A DNA stretch of 64,000 nt from Desulfovibrio sp. A2 (GCF_000226255.1 NZ_AGFG01000030.1:81084-145083); one strand, 5' to 3'; numbered from the stretch's first letter, positions 44,291 through 54,245 are shown. Translations and numbers: made by a program. Notes: generated by a model not told the origin, from the letters alone.

Positions 44291-45324
44291 TGGATGACCA
44301 TCTCCGCCGCCTTGATGATCTCGTAGGGAATGACCAGCCCCAGGCGTTCCGCCGTCTTCAGGTTGACGAACACCAGCCCCTGCTGGTTGATGGACACGGG
44401 CAGATCGCCCGCGCGCCCGCCGCGCAGCAGCAGGTGCCGGGCCATGCGGCCCGCCAGCAACCCCTGCTCGTGCCCCGATTCCAGAATGCCGCAAAGATGC
44501 CCGTGATCGCGGGTGGCGTCGCTGAAGCCCAGCGTGGGCTTGCGCAGCGCGGAAAGGTTCCAGTCGCGCACGGTTTCCACGGGCACCACCTTGCCGGTGG
44601 TCTCGTCCACCAGCGAATGGTACAGCCCCAGGGCCACCGCGTCGGCACGTTCCTGCGCGGAAAGCACCGCGCGCTTCCATTCCTGAAAGGTGCGCAGCAT
44701 GGCCACGTCGGACAGTTGCAGCGCAAAGGGGCCGTTGCGGGCCAAGTCGGCACGCATGTCGGCCAGCACGTATCCCGCCGATTCCGAATCATCCAGCAGT
44801 ACCGCCACGGTCTTCACGCGTGGATCGATCTTGTGCAGCAGGTCGAAACCGTCGCGAAAGTGCCAGCGCTCGCGCACCCCGGTCACGTCGGCCGCCGGAT
44901 AGCCGTAGTTTTCCAGCGGCGCGTTGACACCGCAGAACACCACCTGCGGGCCGCCCTTGCCCACCAGATACGGAACGGCCAGATACTTCTGCGCCACGTC
45001 GTCCACGGTGATTACCAGCCTGGGGTCCAGCTTCCCGATGCGGGCGGCGATGTCCTGCGCCGCCGCGCGCAGCCTGTCGGGCGAGGGATTGCGTTTGGCG
45101 TCCAGGTAGAAGACGTCGATGACGACTCCCGCGCCCTTCAGGGCATTGCGGATGCCGTCGTTGATGTTCTGGCACCAGATGTATTCGGCGTTGTAGCTCT
45201 GCACCACGCATACCCGCGTCACCGTGTCCCGCGCCTGGGCCACGCCGGAAAAAGGCGGGCACCACGCGAGCACAACCCAGCCCACAAGTTGCAGCAACAG
45301 AAAGAGACGCAAACGGTTACGCAT
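44287..45324 (-). CDS. ABC-type substrate-binding protein linked to a kinase
   Basis: A 345-residue exported protein of the ABC_sub_bind family. The signal peptide (LFLLLQLVGWVVLAW) precedes VTRVCVVQSYNAEYIW, VVIDVFYLDAKRNPS, PRLVITVDDVAQKYL and VKTVAVLLDDSES, the two-lobed sugar/organic ligand-binding pattern. No permease or ATPase gene is near. Overlap with a histidine kinase suggests a sensory role in which the loaded protein contacts the kinase Cache domain. The ATG at 45324 is preferred because AGGGG lies about seven bases upstream. Confidence 0.85.
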   Translation of the reverse strand: MRNRLRLFLLLQLVGWVVLAWCPPFSGVAQARDTVTRVCVVQSYNAEYIWCQNINDGIRNALKGAGVVIDVFYLDAKRNPSPDRLRAAAQDIAARIGKLDPRLVITVDDVAQKYLAVPYLVGKGGPQVVFCGVNAPLENYGYPAADVTGVRERWHFRDGFDLLHKIDPRVKTVAVLLDDSESAGYVLADMRADLARNGPFALQLSDVAMLRTFQEWKRAVLSAQERADAVALGLYHSLVDETTGKVVPVETVRDWNLSALRKPTLGFSDATRDHGHLCGILESGHEQGLLAGRMARHLLLRGGRAGDLPVSINQQGLVFVNLKTAERLGLVIPYEIIKAAEMVIQ

Positions 45325-45480
45325 GGCATACCCCTGTGGCACGGCGGAAGACGAGCACCGGCACCGCAGCCGCTGACCCGCCAGTCTGCACCTTGGAACA
45401 AAGTCGGCACGGTGTCCATTATTGTCGCGCGGGTGCCCCCACCCGCAACGTGCGTGCTTTCAGCCCGCTGCAAATCATGG

Positions 45481-45505
45481 GAAAGCCCCGGCACGGGCCG
45501 GGGCT
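45481..45505 (-). terminator. Terminator of the oxidoreductase-amidotransferase gene
   Basis: AGCCCCGGC (45484-45492) pairs with GCCGGGGCT (45497-45505); TTTC follows on the minus strand. It lies 84 bp past the stop. Confidence 0.6.
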
Positions 45506-45588
45506 GAAGAGGGACAGGGCATGAAATGCGTGCGCATTCGCGCAAGGCGGGCGCACCCGCCGAAACCGCAGCGGCAACCGGCACGGGG

Positions 45589-48384
45589 TCAGCGTTCCCC
45601 CCGCCGGCCAAGGACCAGCCACGCCGCCGCCACCTTGCGGCAGAACGTTTCCGAGCGTTCCACCAGCAAGGGCATGTCGCGCGCCAGGTCCTCGAAGTAC
45701 ACGTCGTCGAACGTTTCCCGATAGGCGGCGTATTCGCGCATGCGCCCCCTGCGGAACATGTCCACCCAATCCTGCACGATGGCGGAATCCACCTCCAGAT
45801 GGAACTGGAATCCGTAGGACGCGTTGCCCACGCGGAAGCACTGGTTGCGGCACCGTTCGCCCCGCACCAGCAGGGTGGCCCCCTCCGGCAGGTCGAAGGT
45901 GTCTTCATGGAAGAACATCAGGCGCGGCAGGGGCAGAGCGGGCGACAACACAGGGTCGGTCAGGCCCGCGTCGGTGGGCGTGAAGGCCACGAAGCCGAAC
46001 TCCAGCCCGTCCATGGTCCACGGTCTGCCGCCGTGGGCACGCGCCAGCAGTTGCGCCCCCAGACAGATGCCCGCCACCGGCCTGCCCGCCGCGTCGAAGG
46101 CGCGCAGCAGGTCCATCAGATGCGGGAAGTAGGGGGAACCCGCGTCATCCGAGCAGTGCTGCGGGCCGCCCAGGACCACCAGCGCGTCGTATCCGGCCAG
46201 GGCCTCGTCGAGCGACGGCAGATCATCCCCGTGCCCCGGCCGCAGGGTGGCCAGCGCCGCGCCGCAGCGCTCCAGCTCCTTGCAGAAGTTGCCGCCGGGG
46301 GCGTCGCAGCCGGGCTGCACCACCAGCACGCGCAGGCCGGTCAGCCCGTCGTCGGGGCACGGCGTCACCCGCACGCTGGTCTCGTAGTACGGCGTGCCGC
46401 GTCCCACCAAGCTGGACAGGGCGCGGGTGAGCAGGTTCAGCCCGTGCCCGGCCTTGTTCCAGCCGCCTCGCTCGGCCACCAGAATGTCCGCCCGCTGGCC
46501 GTCTGCGGTGCGCAGGGTGGCCTTCACCGCGCCCACGCAGCTTTCCACCCGCACCACCGCGCCGTCGACCAGGCCCAGGCGGGCGGCCTCGGACGTGGCC
46601 AACACCACCTCGGCCAAGGCGTCGTGCTCGGCCATGGTGCGCTCGGAGCAGATGTACCCGTGCGGGGCGATGGTCAGCAGACGATAGGGATAGTCCGGGT
46701 CCACCGCGCCCAGCCCTGCGGGGTCGAAGTCGGTCATGAACCGGAACTTGCCGGACGGCGTGGGAAAAGTCTTGTCCGCGTAGGGCACCATGGGCGCTTC
46801 CAGCCGAAAGGCCCCGGCGCGCAGCCGCTCCGGCGTGCAGCCCTGCCGCCATATGGGCGCGCACAGGTCATGCAGCCACTCGTCCACGCCGCGCCGGAAC
46901 CGTTCCGCAAAGGGAAAGCGCGCCGCGAGGTCGTGGAACATCATGAATTCCGAACGGCACTCGCCCACCGGCGCGATGACCCTGTTCACCGGCCCCACGT
47001 AATTGTGGCCGTAGCTGGCCACGACGTCGTCTTCTTCCAGAAAGGTGGTGGCGGGCAGGAAAACGTGGGCCAGGTCCGCCGTGTCGTCCATGAAGTGACC
47101 GGAATAGACCACGAATTCCGCCTTGCGGAAGGCCCGGGTGACGGCACCGGCATCCGCCGCCATGCAGGCCGGGTTGCCCGCCGTAACCATGATCATGCGG
47201 ATTTCCGGGTCGCGCGCGTCCAGTATCTCGCGGCCTATTTCCGGCAGCAGCAGGGTGCGCCGGGGCGGGTTCAGCCCGTCGCCCCAGTACTGCGGGTCGT
47301 AGGGGCCGTATTCCTCGAAGCCCTGGCTCACCCCGCCGCCCGGCACGCCGATGTTGCCGCTGATGGCCCCCAGCGCGTCCACGGCGCGGATGGACAGGTG
47401 CGCCGCCTCGTGCCGGTGCATGCCCCAGCCCAGCAGGATGGACGTGGGCCGCTGGCGCAGCATCATGCCAGCCAGAAACTCCGCGTCGGCCATAGGCACG
47501 CCGCAACGGGCGCACAGTTCGTCCACGGTGTACCGGTCAAGGATGCGCAGGTATTCCGCCGCGCCCTCGGCGTGGCGTTCCATGAACGCGCGGTCCTCGC
47601 CCCCGGCGCGCAGGATGAGCTTGGCCACGGCCATGGCCAGGAAGGCATCCGTACCAGCGCGCGGGGCGATGTGCCGGTCGGCCAGCGGGGCCGAACGGTT
47701 GCGGGCCGGGTCCACCAGCACCACCGTAGCCCCCTTCTTGCGTATCTCGCGCAGGATGGGCACCAGGCTGATCTGGGTGGATGCCGGGTTGCGGCCCCAC
47801 AGGATGAGCGAGTTGCTGTTGTAGTGGTCCAGCGGGTCGTGCGAGACGCGCTGGCCGAAGTCCAGGTTCTGCGCGCCCTGCCCCGCCCCGCCGCACAAGG
47901 ACCCGCGCAGGGTGGTCACCCCGCCGAACAGGTTGAAGAAATAGCGGTGCAGCAGCTTCAGTGCCGTGCGTTCGCCGTAGCCCTGATAGTACAGGATGGC
48001 TTCCGTGCCGGATGCGTCGCGTATGGCGGTCATGCGCGCGGCGATGTGGTCAAGCGCCTCGTCCCACGTGGCGCGCCGCCACGGCTGGTCGCGGTGATCG
48101 CGCAGCAGCGGGTGGGTGATGCGTTCCGGGCTGTACACCCGCTTCACGTAGCGCTGCGCCTTGACGCAGGACTTGCCGAGGGTCAGCGGGTGGTCCTGGT
48201 CGCCCGCCAGCCGCACCAGGCGGCCGTCGCGCACGGTGGCCACCAGGCCGCAACCGTTGGGGCAGTCGCGGGTGCAACTGGTGATGATGCGTTGTTCGCT
48301 GCAGGCTTCGCCTGCCGCATGACCGGAAGCACGGCGTAGAGCCGCTCCGGAACCGGTGGCCGATGTTCTGCGCATGTCGTCCAT
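45589..48384 (-). CDS. Molybdopterin oxidoreductase fused to a class I glutamine amidotransferase domain
   Basis: A continuous 931-residue reading frame. The first 690 residues are a DMSO-reductase-superfamily Mo/W-bis-MGD enzyme: [4Fe-4S] ligands CTRDCPNGC plus a later Cys in GKSCVKAQRY, MGD contacts, and a probable Cys ligand to Mo in GSLCGGAG. The MGD-binding domain ends at about TPYYETSVRVTP. Fused to it are 240 residues of a GATase I fold: DALVVLGGPQHCSDD, nucleophile elbow GICLGAQLLA (C774), and FQFHLEVD (H862, E864). No signal peptide is visible, so it is cytoplasmic. The electron partner and substrate are unknown. The start is uncertain (48384, 48375 or 48459). Confidence 0.85.
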   Translation of the reverse strand: MDDMRRTSATGSGAALRRASGHAAGEACSEQRIITSCTRDCPNGCGLVATVRDGRLVRLAGDQDHPLTLGKSCVKAQRYVKRVYSPERITHPLLRDHRDQPWRRATWDEALDHIAARMTAIRDASGTEAILYYQGYGERTALKLLHRYFFNLFGGVTTLRGSLCGGAGQGAQNLDFGQRVSHDPLDHYNSNSLILWGRNPASTQISLVPILREIRKKGATVVLVDPARNRSAPLADRHIAPRAGTDAFLAMAVAKLILRAGGEDRAFMERHAEGAAEYLRILDRYTVDELCARCGVPMADAEFLAGMMLRQRPTSILLGWGMHRHEAAHLSIRAVDALGAISGNIGVPGGGVSQGFEEYGPYDPQYWGDGLNPPRRTLLLPEIGREILDARDPEIRMIMVTAGNPACMAADAGAVTRAFRKAEFVVYSGHFMDDTADLAHVFLPATTFLEEDDVVASYGHNYVGPVNRVIAPVGECRSEFMMFHDLAARFPFAERFRRGVDEWLHDLCAPIWRQGCTPERLRAGAFRLEAPMVPYADKTFPTPSGKFRFMTDFDPAGLGAVDPDYPYRLLTIAPHGYICSERTMAEHDALAEVVLATSEAARLGLVDGAVVRVESCVGAVKATLRTADGQRADILVAERGGWNKAGHGLNLLTRALSSLVGRGTPYYETSVRVTPCPDDGLTGLRVLVVQPGCDAPGGNFCKELERCGAALATLRPGHGDDLPSLDEALAGYDALVVLGGPQHCSDDAGSPYFPHLMDLLRAFDAAGRPVAGICLGAQLLARAHGGRPWTMDGLEFGFVAFTPTDAGLTDPVLSPALPLPRLMFFHEDTFDLPEGATLLVRGERCRNQCFRVGNASYGFQFHLEVDSAIVQDWVDMFRRGRMREYAAYRETFDDVYFEDLARDMPLLVERSETFCRKVAAAWLVLGRRGER

Positions 48385-48804
48385 CCCGTGGCGCAACCCC
48401 GGATGGTGGCCCGCAGGCCGGAATGGGCGCGCCCTGCAACGCGCCCGTTGCCCGTTCATGGCACAGCCGCCCCGGAGCGGCAAGCTGCCCGGCACGCCAC
48501 GTCCGTCCCGTCAAGCGCTTGTCTGCCCCGCCCAGGCCGCGCCATCCCCTTGTGAAGGGGACGTCCCGGCGCTACAACATGACGGCGGCGCACCATCCGC
48601 CGCACGTGCGCGAGCGCGCCGATTGACACCCACTGCGGCATGGGGCAAGGGTGCCACAGGCTGCCGCCCCGCAGTGCGCACGTTTCGCGCCCCGCAAGGC
48701 CCGACGCGCCACATTGCCACCGCCATAACGGTCACCTCCGTCATTACCCACATGGCGGGCCGCCCGGCCCCGCGCCGCGCCCGCAAACCATACAGGAAGC
48801 CATC
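48385..48804. other. Divergent intergenic region, no gene seen
   Basis: 420 bp between the leftward oxidoreductase gene and rightward ddl. No convincing reading frame, promoter pair or hairpin with T tract was found. Confidence 0.4.
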
Positions 48805-50034
48805 ATGTCCAACGGCAAAATCCGCGTCGCGGTCTTTTTCGGCGGGCGTTCGCCCGAACATGACGTCAGCATCGTCACCGGCCTGCAGGTCATTCAGGCG
48901 CTGGACGCATCCCTCTACGAACCCGTGCCCGTCTACGTGGACCGCTGCGGCGTTTGGCGCACCGGCGAGAAACTGCTGGACCGCGCCACCTACATCCCCG
49001 CCCGCGACGCCGACGGCCTGCCCGCCGTCTCGCTGGAAATCGCCCCCGGCAAGGGCGGCATGCTGGTGGAGCAGACCGCCAAACTGTTCGGCAAGCCCAA
49101 ACGCATTCCCTTCGACGTGGCCATCCCCGCCTTCCACGGCCCCTACGGCGAGGACGGCGACATGCAGGGCCTGTTCGAGACCGTGGGCATTCCCTACACC
49201 GGCATGCGCGTGCTGGCGTCCGCCATCTTCATGGACAAGGCGGCCACCAAGCAGGCCCTTTCCGGCGCGGGCATTCCCATGCTGCCTTGCGCGGTGCTGC
49301 GCAAGCCCGTGGGCGGCCTGCTGCCCCCGCGCGCCGAGATAGAGGCCGCGCTGGCGGGCATCACCCTGCCCGGCTGCCTGAAGCCCGCGCACCTGGGCAG
49401 CAGCATCGGCGTGGCCAAGGTGGATTCCATCGAAGAGATCGAGGCGGTACTGCCCGGCCTGTTCAGGAACGACACCGTGGCCATCGTGGAACCGTACCTG
49501 GACGGCTGCGTGGAATACAACATTTCCGTGCGGCGCGACGGCGAGGGGCACGCCACCTCGGCCATTGAGCGGCCCAAGCGCGACAGCGAACTGCTGGATT
49601 TCCGCCAGAAGTACCTGTCCGCAGGAGGAAAGGGCGGCGGCAAAACCGGCGGGGTGGGTGGCGGCGCCAAGAGCGCGGGTGATTCCGGCAGCGCGGGCAT
49701 GCTTTCGCTGACGCGCGAGATCAACCCCGACCTGCCCGAAAGCCTGGAAGGCCGCATCCGCGACTTTGCCGTGCGCACCTACGCGGCCTTTGGCGGCACC
49801 GGCGCGCCGCGCATGGATTTCATGTACGACGCCTCGCGCGACGAGGTATGGCTGAACGAGGTGAACCCCATCCCCGGCTCGTTCGCCTTCTTCCTGTGGG
49901 AGGCGGCGGAAACCCCGGTGCGCTTCACCCGGCTGCTCTCGCTGATGATCGACGAAGCGCGGGCCATGGCCCGCCACACCGCCTGCCCGGAGGATCCGAC
50001 CCCCGAGGCGGCGCGGCTGTTCCCCCGCCGGTAG
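48805..50034 (+). CDS. ddl: D-alanine-D-alanine ligase (or D-Ala-D-Xaa ligase) with Gly-rich insert
   Basis: A 409-residue ATP-grasp ligase. Motifs: VAVFFGGRSPEHDVSIVTG at the N terminus, AFHGPYGEDGDMQGLFE, KPAHLGSSIGVAKV, and VWLNEVNPIPGSFAFFLWE for metal binding. It joins two D-amino acids for peptidoglycan precursors. Between DFRQKY and SLTREINPDL there is a Gly/Ser/Lys-rich insert of about 27 residues (273-299) in the loop that closes over the active site. That may change dynamics or specificity. The ATG at 48805 follows AGGAAG. It is followed by a hydrolase and a MurF-like gene on the same strand, after a hairpin at 50143-50171. Confidence 0.88.
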   Translation: MSNGKIRVAVFFGGRSPEHDVSIVTGLQVIQALDASLYEPVPVYVDRCGVWRTGEKLLDRATYIPARDADGLPAVSLEIAPGKGGMLVEQTAKLFGKPKRIPFDVAIPAFHGPYGEDGDMQGLFETVGIPYTGMRVLASAIFMDKAATKQALSGAGIPMLPCAVLRKPVGGLLPPRAEIEAALAGITLPGCLKPAHLGSSIGVAKVDSIEEIEAVLPGLFRNDTVAIVEPYLDGCVEYNISVRRDGEGHATSAIERPKRDSELLDFRQKYLSAGGKGGGKTGGVGGGAKSAGDSGSAGMLSLTREINPDLPESLEGRIRDFAVRTYAAFGGTGAPRMDFMYDASRDEVWLNEVNPIPGSFAFFLWEAAETPVRFTRLLSLMIDEARAMARHTACPEDPTPEAARLFPRR

Positions 50035-50142
50035 CCAGAACGTCAGCTTGCCCGTTGGCGCAGCGCCCCGAAGAGGGCGGACATCCTGCCCAACTGGTTG
50101 CCCACAAGCCTTCTTCTCTTGCCCTCCTTTTCCCGCACGCAG

Positions 50143-50180
50143 CGCGCGCCGTCCCCACCGGGCGGCGCGCGTTTCGTTTG
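50143..50180 (+). terminator. Terminator downstream of ddl
   Basis: CGCGCGCCG (50143-50151) pairs with CGGCGCGCG (50163-50171) and TTTCGTTT follows. It is about 110 bp past the ddl stop, so the hydrolase gene may need its own promoter. Confidence 0.6.
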
Positions 50181-50400
50181 CCCTGCCGACATGGTTTTCA
50201 ACGTACAGCGACGCGGCCCGGCCACATGCCACCCGCCCTGCCGGACGCCCGTCCGGCACGCATCAGGCCGCCCCTTGCCCCTTGGCGCGCCCCCGGTGTA
50301 CACCACGGGGCGCGCCACGCCGCTCACCCCGCCCATTTTCGCGGCCATTCCCGCATGCGGGCGACGGCCGCAGCGCCGAACACACCACTCCGAGGCCAGA

Positions 50401-51258
50401 ATGGATTCCGCCCCGCACACCGCCGCGCCTTCCGCCGCCGCATCAGGCCAGGCGGGTCCCCACATGCACGTGGTGCATCTGCCCAATGCCGCGCCCGCCC
50501 GCCAGAAACCGGCGACCGGCGGCACGCCCCCCGCAGCCCCCATCGCCCCCCAGATCATATGGGCGCACGGCTGGATGCACACCCACGCCAACCTGCTGCC
50601 GCTGGCCAACACCTGCACCCACGGGCGCGACAACTACCTGCTGGACATGCCCGGCTTCGGCCGCTCCGGCATGCCGCCCGCCACCTGGGGCACGCAGGAC
50701 TACGCCGACCACGCCGCCGCGTGGCTGCGCACGCTGCCGCGCGGCAAGCGCGTGTGGGTGGGGCATTCCTTCGGCTGCCGGGTGGGCCTGCAACTGGCGG
50801 CCCGCCACCCGGACCTGGTGGACGGCCTGTTCCTGATGGCCGCCGCCGGGCTGCCCCGCCGCCGCACGCCCGTGGAAAAGTTCACGCGCGGGTGCCGCAT
50901 CGCCGCATTCAAGACGCTGAAGCACCTCAACTGGCTGGGCTTTGGCGCGGAACGCGTGCGCCGCTTCTTCGGCAGCGCGGACTACGCCAACGCCGGGCCG
51001 CTGCGGCCGGTGTTCGTCAGCGTGGTCAACGAGAACCTGTCCGACGTGGCCGCCCGAGTGGCCTGCCCCGTGCACCTGCTGTACGGTGAAAACGACACGG
51101 AAACCCCGCCCTCCATGGGGCAGGACTTTGCCCGGCTGCTGCCGCACGCGCACCTGCAGGTGCTGCCGCGCTTCGGGCATCTGGACATCCTCACGGCGGG
51201 CGGCCATCAGGCCGTGTACGCCCTGGACACCTTCTGCGAGGGAATCTTCGGTGGCTAG
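50401..51258 (+). CDS. Alpha/beta-fold hydrolase
   Basis: A 285-residue cytoplasmic hydrolase. After a 50-residue low-complexity head the fold starts with QIIWAHGWMHTHAN (oxyanion region). The nucleophile elbow GHSFGCRVG places the catalytic Ser at 123. The acid is in LLYGENDTETPPS and the His in PRFGHLDI. The substrate is unknown. The stop overlaps the GTG start of the next gene (MurF-like), so the two are coupled. That suggests a role on cell-wall precursors or on the ester/amide product of the ligase (inference). ATG 50401 follows GAGG. Confidence 0.85.
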   Translation: MDSAPHTAAPSAAASGQAGPHMHVVHLPNAAPARQKPATGGTPPAAPIAPQIIWAHGWMHTHANLLPLANTCTHGRDNYLLDMPGFGRSGMPPATWGTQDYADHAAAWLRTLPRGKRVWVGHSFGCRVGLQLAARHPDLVDGLFLMAAAGLPRRRTPVEKFTRGCRIAAFKTLKHLNWLGFGAERVRRFFGSADYANAGPLRPVFVSVVNENLSDVAARVACPVHLLYGENDTETPPSMGQDFARLLPHAHLQVLPRFGHLDILTAGGHQAVYALDTFCEGIFGG

Positions 51259-52885
51259 CTCTCTGTTCCTGGGCGCGGCGTTTCTCGTGTTCGCCGCGCG
51301 GCGCGGCCTGACCTACCTGCACATCTTCCAGCAGGAGGAATACGACGGCCCGCGCTTTCTGCGCTGGATGGCCGCCGCCCGCGCCATCGACAAGCGCGCC
51401 ACCCTGCCCCTGCTGGCCTGCTGGGGCGCGGCGCTGGCCGCGCCGGATGCCACGGAATGGGGGGCGTACGCCAAATGGACGGCGGGCCTTGCCCTGCTGG
51501 CCGTGGCCGCCGTGGAGGACAATCCGCTAAAGGCCGCCAAGAAGAAGCTGGTGCTCACCGCGCGGGTCAAGCGCATCCTGTCCGTGGCGCTGGGGCTGAC
51601 GGCGCTGTACGCCGTGGCCCTGGCGCTGTGCCCCGCCGAACCCGCAACCCTGCTGCCGTTCTGGATTCTGGGGGTGCAGGGGCTGCCGCTGACGCTGGTG
51701 GCGGCCAACGCTTCCCTGGCCCCGGTGGAGGCGCGCATCCAGCAGGGCTTCTGGAACGAGGCGCACGAAAAGCTGCTGCGCCTTGCGCCCACGGTGATCG
51801 CGGTCACCGGCTCGTACGGCAAGACCAGCGTGAAGCACATCCTGGCCCACGTGCTGGGCTGCTACCACCCCACGCTGATGACGCCGGGCAGCATCAACAC
51901 GCCCATGGGCATTTCGCGGATCATCCGGGAAAAGCTGACCGACGCGCACCGCTTCTTCATCGCGGAAATGGGCGCCTACGGCGTCGGCTCCATCGAACGA
52001 CTGTGCAGGCTGGCCCCGCCCGATTTCGCCATCATCACCAATGTGGGCCCGGCCCACTACGAACGCTTCAAGGATCTGGCCACCGTGGTGCGGGCCAAGT
52101 TCGAGCTGGCGCACGCCACCGTGGCCCGTGGCGGCCGGGTGGTGCTGCCCGCCGCCCTGCTGGAGCACGGCCATGCGCGCGACTTCGCTGCCGCCAACGC
52201 GGGCGCGGTGCTGCTGTGCGCGGGTGCGGACGGGGGCGCGGGAACGGATGTGGCGGAACCTTCCGTCCGCGTGCTGGAGGCCGGGCAGGACCTTTCCGGC
52301 ATCCACGCCCGCCTGCTGTATCAGGGGCAGGAATACGAGGTGCGTGCGCCCATCCACGGCATGCACCACGTGGACAACGTGGCCCTGGCCTTCGCCGCGG
52401 CATGCGGGGTGGGCGTGGAGCCGCAGCGGGTGGTCAGCGCGCTGCGCAGCCTGCCGCAGATCGCCCACCGGCTGGAGGTGAAGCCCCAGCCCGACGGTTC
52501 CGTGCTCATCGACGACGCCTACAATTCCAACCCCTCCGGCTTCGCCTCCGCCCTGAACCTGCTGGACCTGTACCGCAAGTCCGGCCGGCGCGGCGTGCTG
52601 GTGACCCCCGGCATGGTGGAACTGGGTACCCTGCACGACAGCGCCCACGCCGAGCTTGGCGCGCGCGCCGTGGCCTGCGCCGATGTGCTGCTGGCCGTGG
52701 CCCCCGCCCGCATCCCCACCCTGGTGGATGCCTTCCGCGCCGCAGCCGGGCCAGACCAACTGGTGGTGGAGTGCGTGGACTTCACCGCCGCCCGCGCTTG
52801 GCTGGCCGCCAACATCGGCCCCGGCGACGCCGTGCTGCTGGAGAACGACCTGCCCGACCTGTACGAGAAGAAGGTGCGGGTGTAG
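51251..52885 (+). CDS. MurF-like Mur ligase with N-terminal membrane segment
   Basis: A 544-residue protein starting with GTG at 51251, eight bases after GAGGG and overlapping the hydrolase stop. The first 150 residues contain three to four hydrophobic segments (SSLFLGAAFLVFAARRG, LLALAAV-like helices, LPFWILGVQGLPLTLV) not found in standard MurF. From 180 it is a Mur ligase: P-loop TGSYGKTSVK (186-195), TPGSINTPMGISR, AEMGAYGVGSI, IITNVGPAHYE and the MurF-type VLIDDAYNSNPSGF. It should ligate a dipeptide such as the Ddl product to a UDP-muramyl tripeptide, or a related acceptor at the membrane. Confidence 0.88.
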   Translation: MASSLFLGAAFLVFAARRGLTYLHIFQQEEYDGPRFLRWMAAARAIDKRATLPLLACWGAALAAPDATEWGAYAKWTAGLALLAVAAVEDNPLKAAKKKLVLTARVKRILSVALGLTALYAVALALCPAEPATLLPFWILGVQGLPLTLVAANASLAPVEARIQQGFWNEAHEKLLRLAPTVIAVTGSYGKTSVKHILAHVLGCYHPTLMTPGSINTPMGISRIIREKLTDAHRFFIAEMGAYGVGSIERLCRLAPPDFAIITNVGPAHYERFKDLATVVRAKFELAHATVARGGRVVLPAALLEHGHARDFAAANAGAVLLCAGADGGAGTDVAEPSVRVLEAGQDLSGIHARLLYQGQEYEVRAPIHGMHHVDNVALAFAAACGVGVEPQRVVSALRSLPQIAHRLEVKPQPDGSVLIDDAYNSNPSGFASALNLLDLYRKSGRRGVLVTPGMVELGTLHDSAHAELGARAVACADVLLAVAPARIPTLVDAFRAAAGPDQLVVECVDFTAARAWLAANIGPGDAVLLENDLPDLYEKKVRV

Positions 52886-52929
52886 GAAAAACGCATCTCC
52901 CCCCGCGCATTTCCCGTCATCCCGAACCC

Positions 52930-52958
52930 TTGACGGAACGGCCCCGGTGCGCTCTAGT
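52930..52958 (+). promoter_or_regulatory. Promoter of the GGDEF gene
   Basis: TTGACG (52930-52935) and TCTAGT (52953-52958) with a 17-bp spacer, about 130 bp before the ATG. Confidence 0.45.
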
Positions 52959-53093
52959 GTCGGGAATGCAATGGCGGAAACAACACGCCAGCGACACAGG
53001 CCCGCTTCCGCCAACAGCGTTCCGCCCCACGGCGGCCGTGCGTTGCAACGGTGGAAGCATGTGGACACACACGCTCCAGCAGGCACACACTCC

Positions 53094-54245
53094 ATGACGT
53101 ATCTGTCCACGATCCACGTCGACATCCTCATGTGTCTCGCGTTGCTTCCCGCCATTGTCGTGGCGGTCATCAAGCTGGACAAGAGCATTGCCGCCCACCG
53201 GCACCTTGTTTCCGTCATGGTGTGCGTCTTCGTGCTGCTGGTGCTTGAAGCATGCAGCGTGGCGCTGGACACCAACTTCAACGCCACGATCCACGACGAC
53301 GCGCAGCTTGTTCCCTTCGGCAAGCTGGTGAACAGCATCGGCTTTCTGCTGGTGCCCGTGCCCGCCTTTCTGACGTGGACCTTCCTGCACCATTGGACCG
53401 GCGTGCGCCTTTCCGCATCCTCCGCCCTGCTTTGGGCGCTTCCCCTGGCGTGCAACGCGGGGCTGGCCATATTCAGCTACAACGCGGGGCTCCTGTTCTC
53501 CATCGCGCCCGACAACACCTACTCGCGCGGGCCGTGGTTCCCCCTGTCCCCTGCCGTTTTCTACGGCTACCAGGCCCTGGCGGCGGGCTTTCTGATTCGC
53601 CAGCGCAACCGGCTGAAAACGGAAGAAACGGCCCTGTTCGCCCTGGCGTTGGCCCTGCCCGCCGCCACTGCGGCCATTCAGCTGCAATACTTCACCTTTC
53701 TGACGATATGGAGCAGCTGGGCCATCTCGTGCATCATCCTGCTGGTGGCCGTGTTCATCAATTCGTCCGAGCGCGACGAACTGACCAAGCTGGCCAACAG
53801 GACGGCGTACCGCAACGCCATCGCAAAGGCCCGGCGCATGCGGGAACTGAAGATGTGCGTGGCCCTGCTGGACATGGACGGCCTGAAATCCATCAACGAC
53901 AGGCACGGGCACGCGGCCGGGGACATGGCGCTGCTGACGCTTGCGGAAGGGCTGCGGGAAACCTTCGGCGAAGGGTTCAGCGTCATGCGCTTTGGCGGTG
54001 ACGAATTCGCCGTGGTCCAGTTCGACAACGACCCCGCCGCCCTCTACGAGGGGCTCTGCACCCTTGAAAGCAACCTGGCGGAGCAGGATGCGGCCTCCGG
54101 CAGGCCGTACCGCGTGGCGTTCAGCTACGGGCTGGCCTGCTCACGCGACGGCGAAAGCGTTGACGCGCTGCTGAAGCGGTGCGACACATTGATGTATGAC
54201 CGCAAGCGGCAGAAACACCTCAAGGCGGTTGCAACCTCGGCCTGA
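53094..54245 (+). CDS. Membrane diguanylate cyclase (GGDEF)
   Basis: A 383-residue protein. Seven membrane helices fill residues 8-222, an integral sensor of unknown type. The GGDEF domain follows with [34 protein letters not shown] and the intact active site GGDEF (301-305). The RxxD product-inhibition site is absent, so feedback by c-di-GMP is probably weak. It makes c-di-GMP at the membrane. The start at 53094 lacks a strong ribosome site, and an upstream in-frame ATG at 52971 cannot be excluded. Confidence 0.9.
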   Translation: MTYLSTIHVDILMCLALLPAIVVAVIKLDKSIAAHRHLVSVMVCVFVLLVLEACSVALDTNFNATIHDDAQLVPFGKLVNSIGFLLVPVPAFLTWTFLHHWTGVRLSASSALLWALPLACNAGLAIFSYNAGLLFSIAPDNTYSRGPWFPLSPAVFYGYQALAAGFLIRQRNRLKTEETALFALALALPAATAAIQLQYFTFLTIWSSWAISCIILLVAVFINSSERDELTKLANRTAYRNAIAKARRMRELKMCVALLDMDGLKSINDRHGHAAGDMALLTLAEGLRETFGEGFSVMRFGGDEFAVVQFDNDPAALYEGLCTLESNLAEQDAASGRPYRVAFSYGLACSRDGESVDALLKRCDTLMYDRKRQKHLKAVATSA

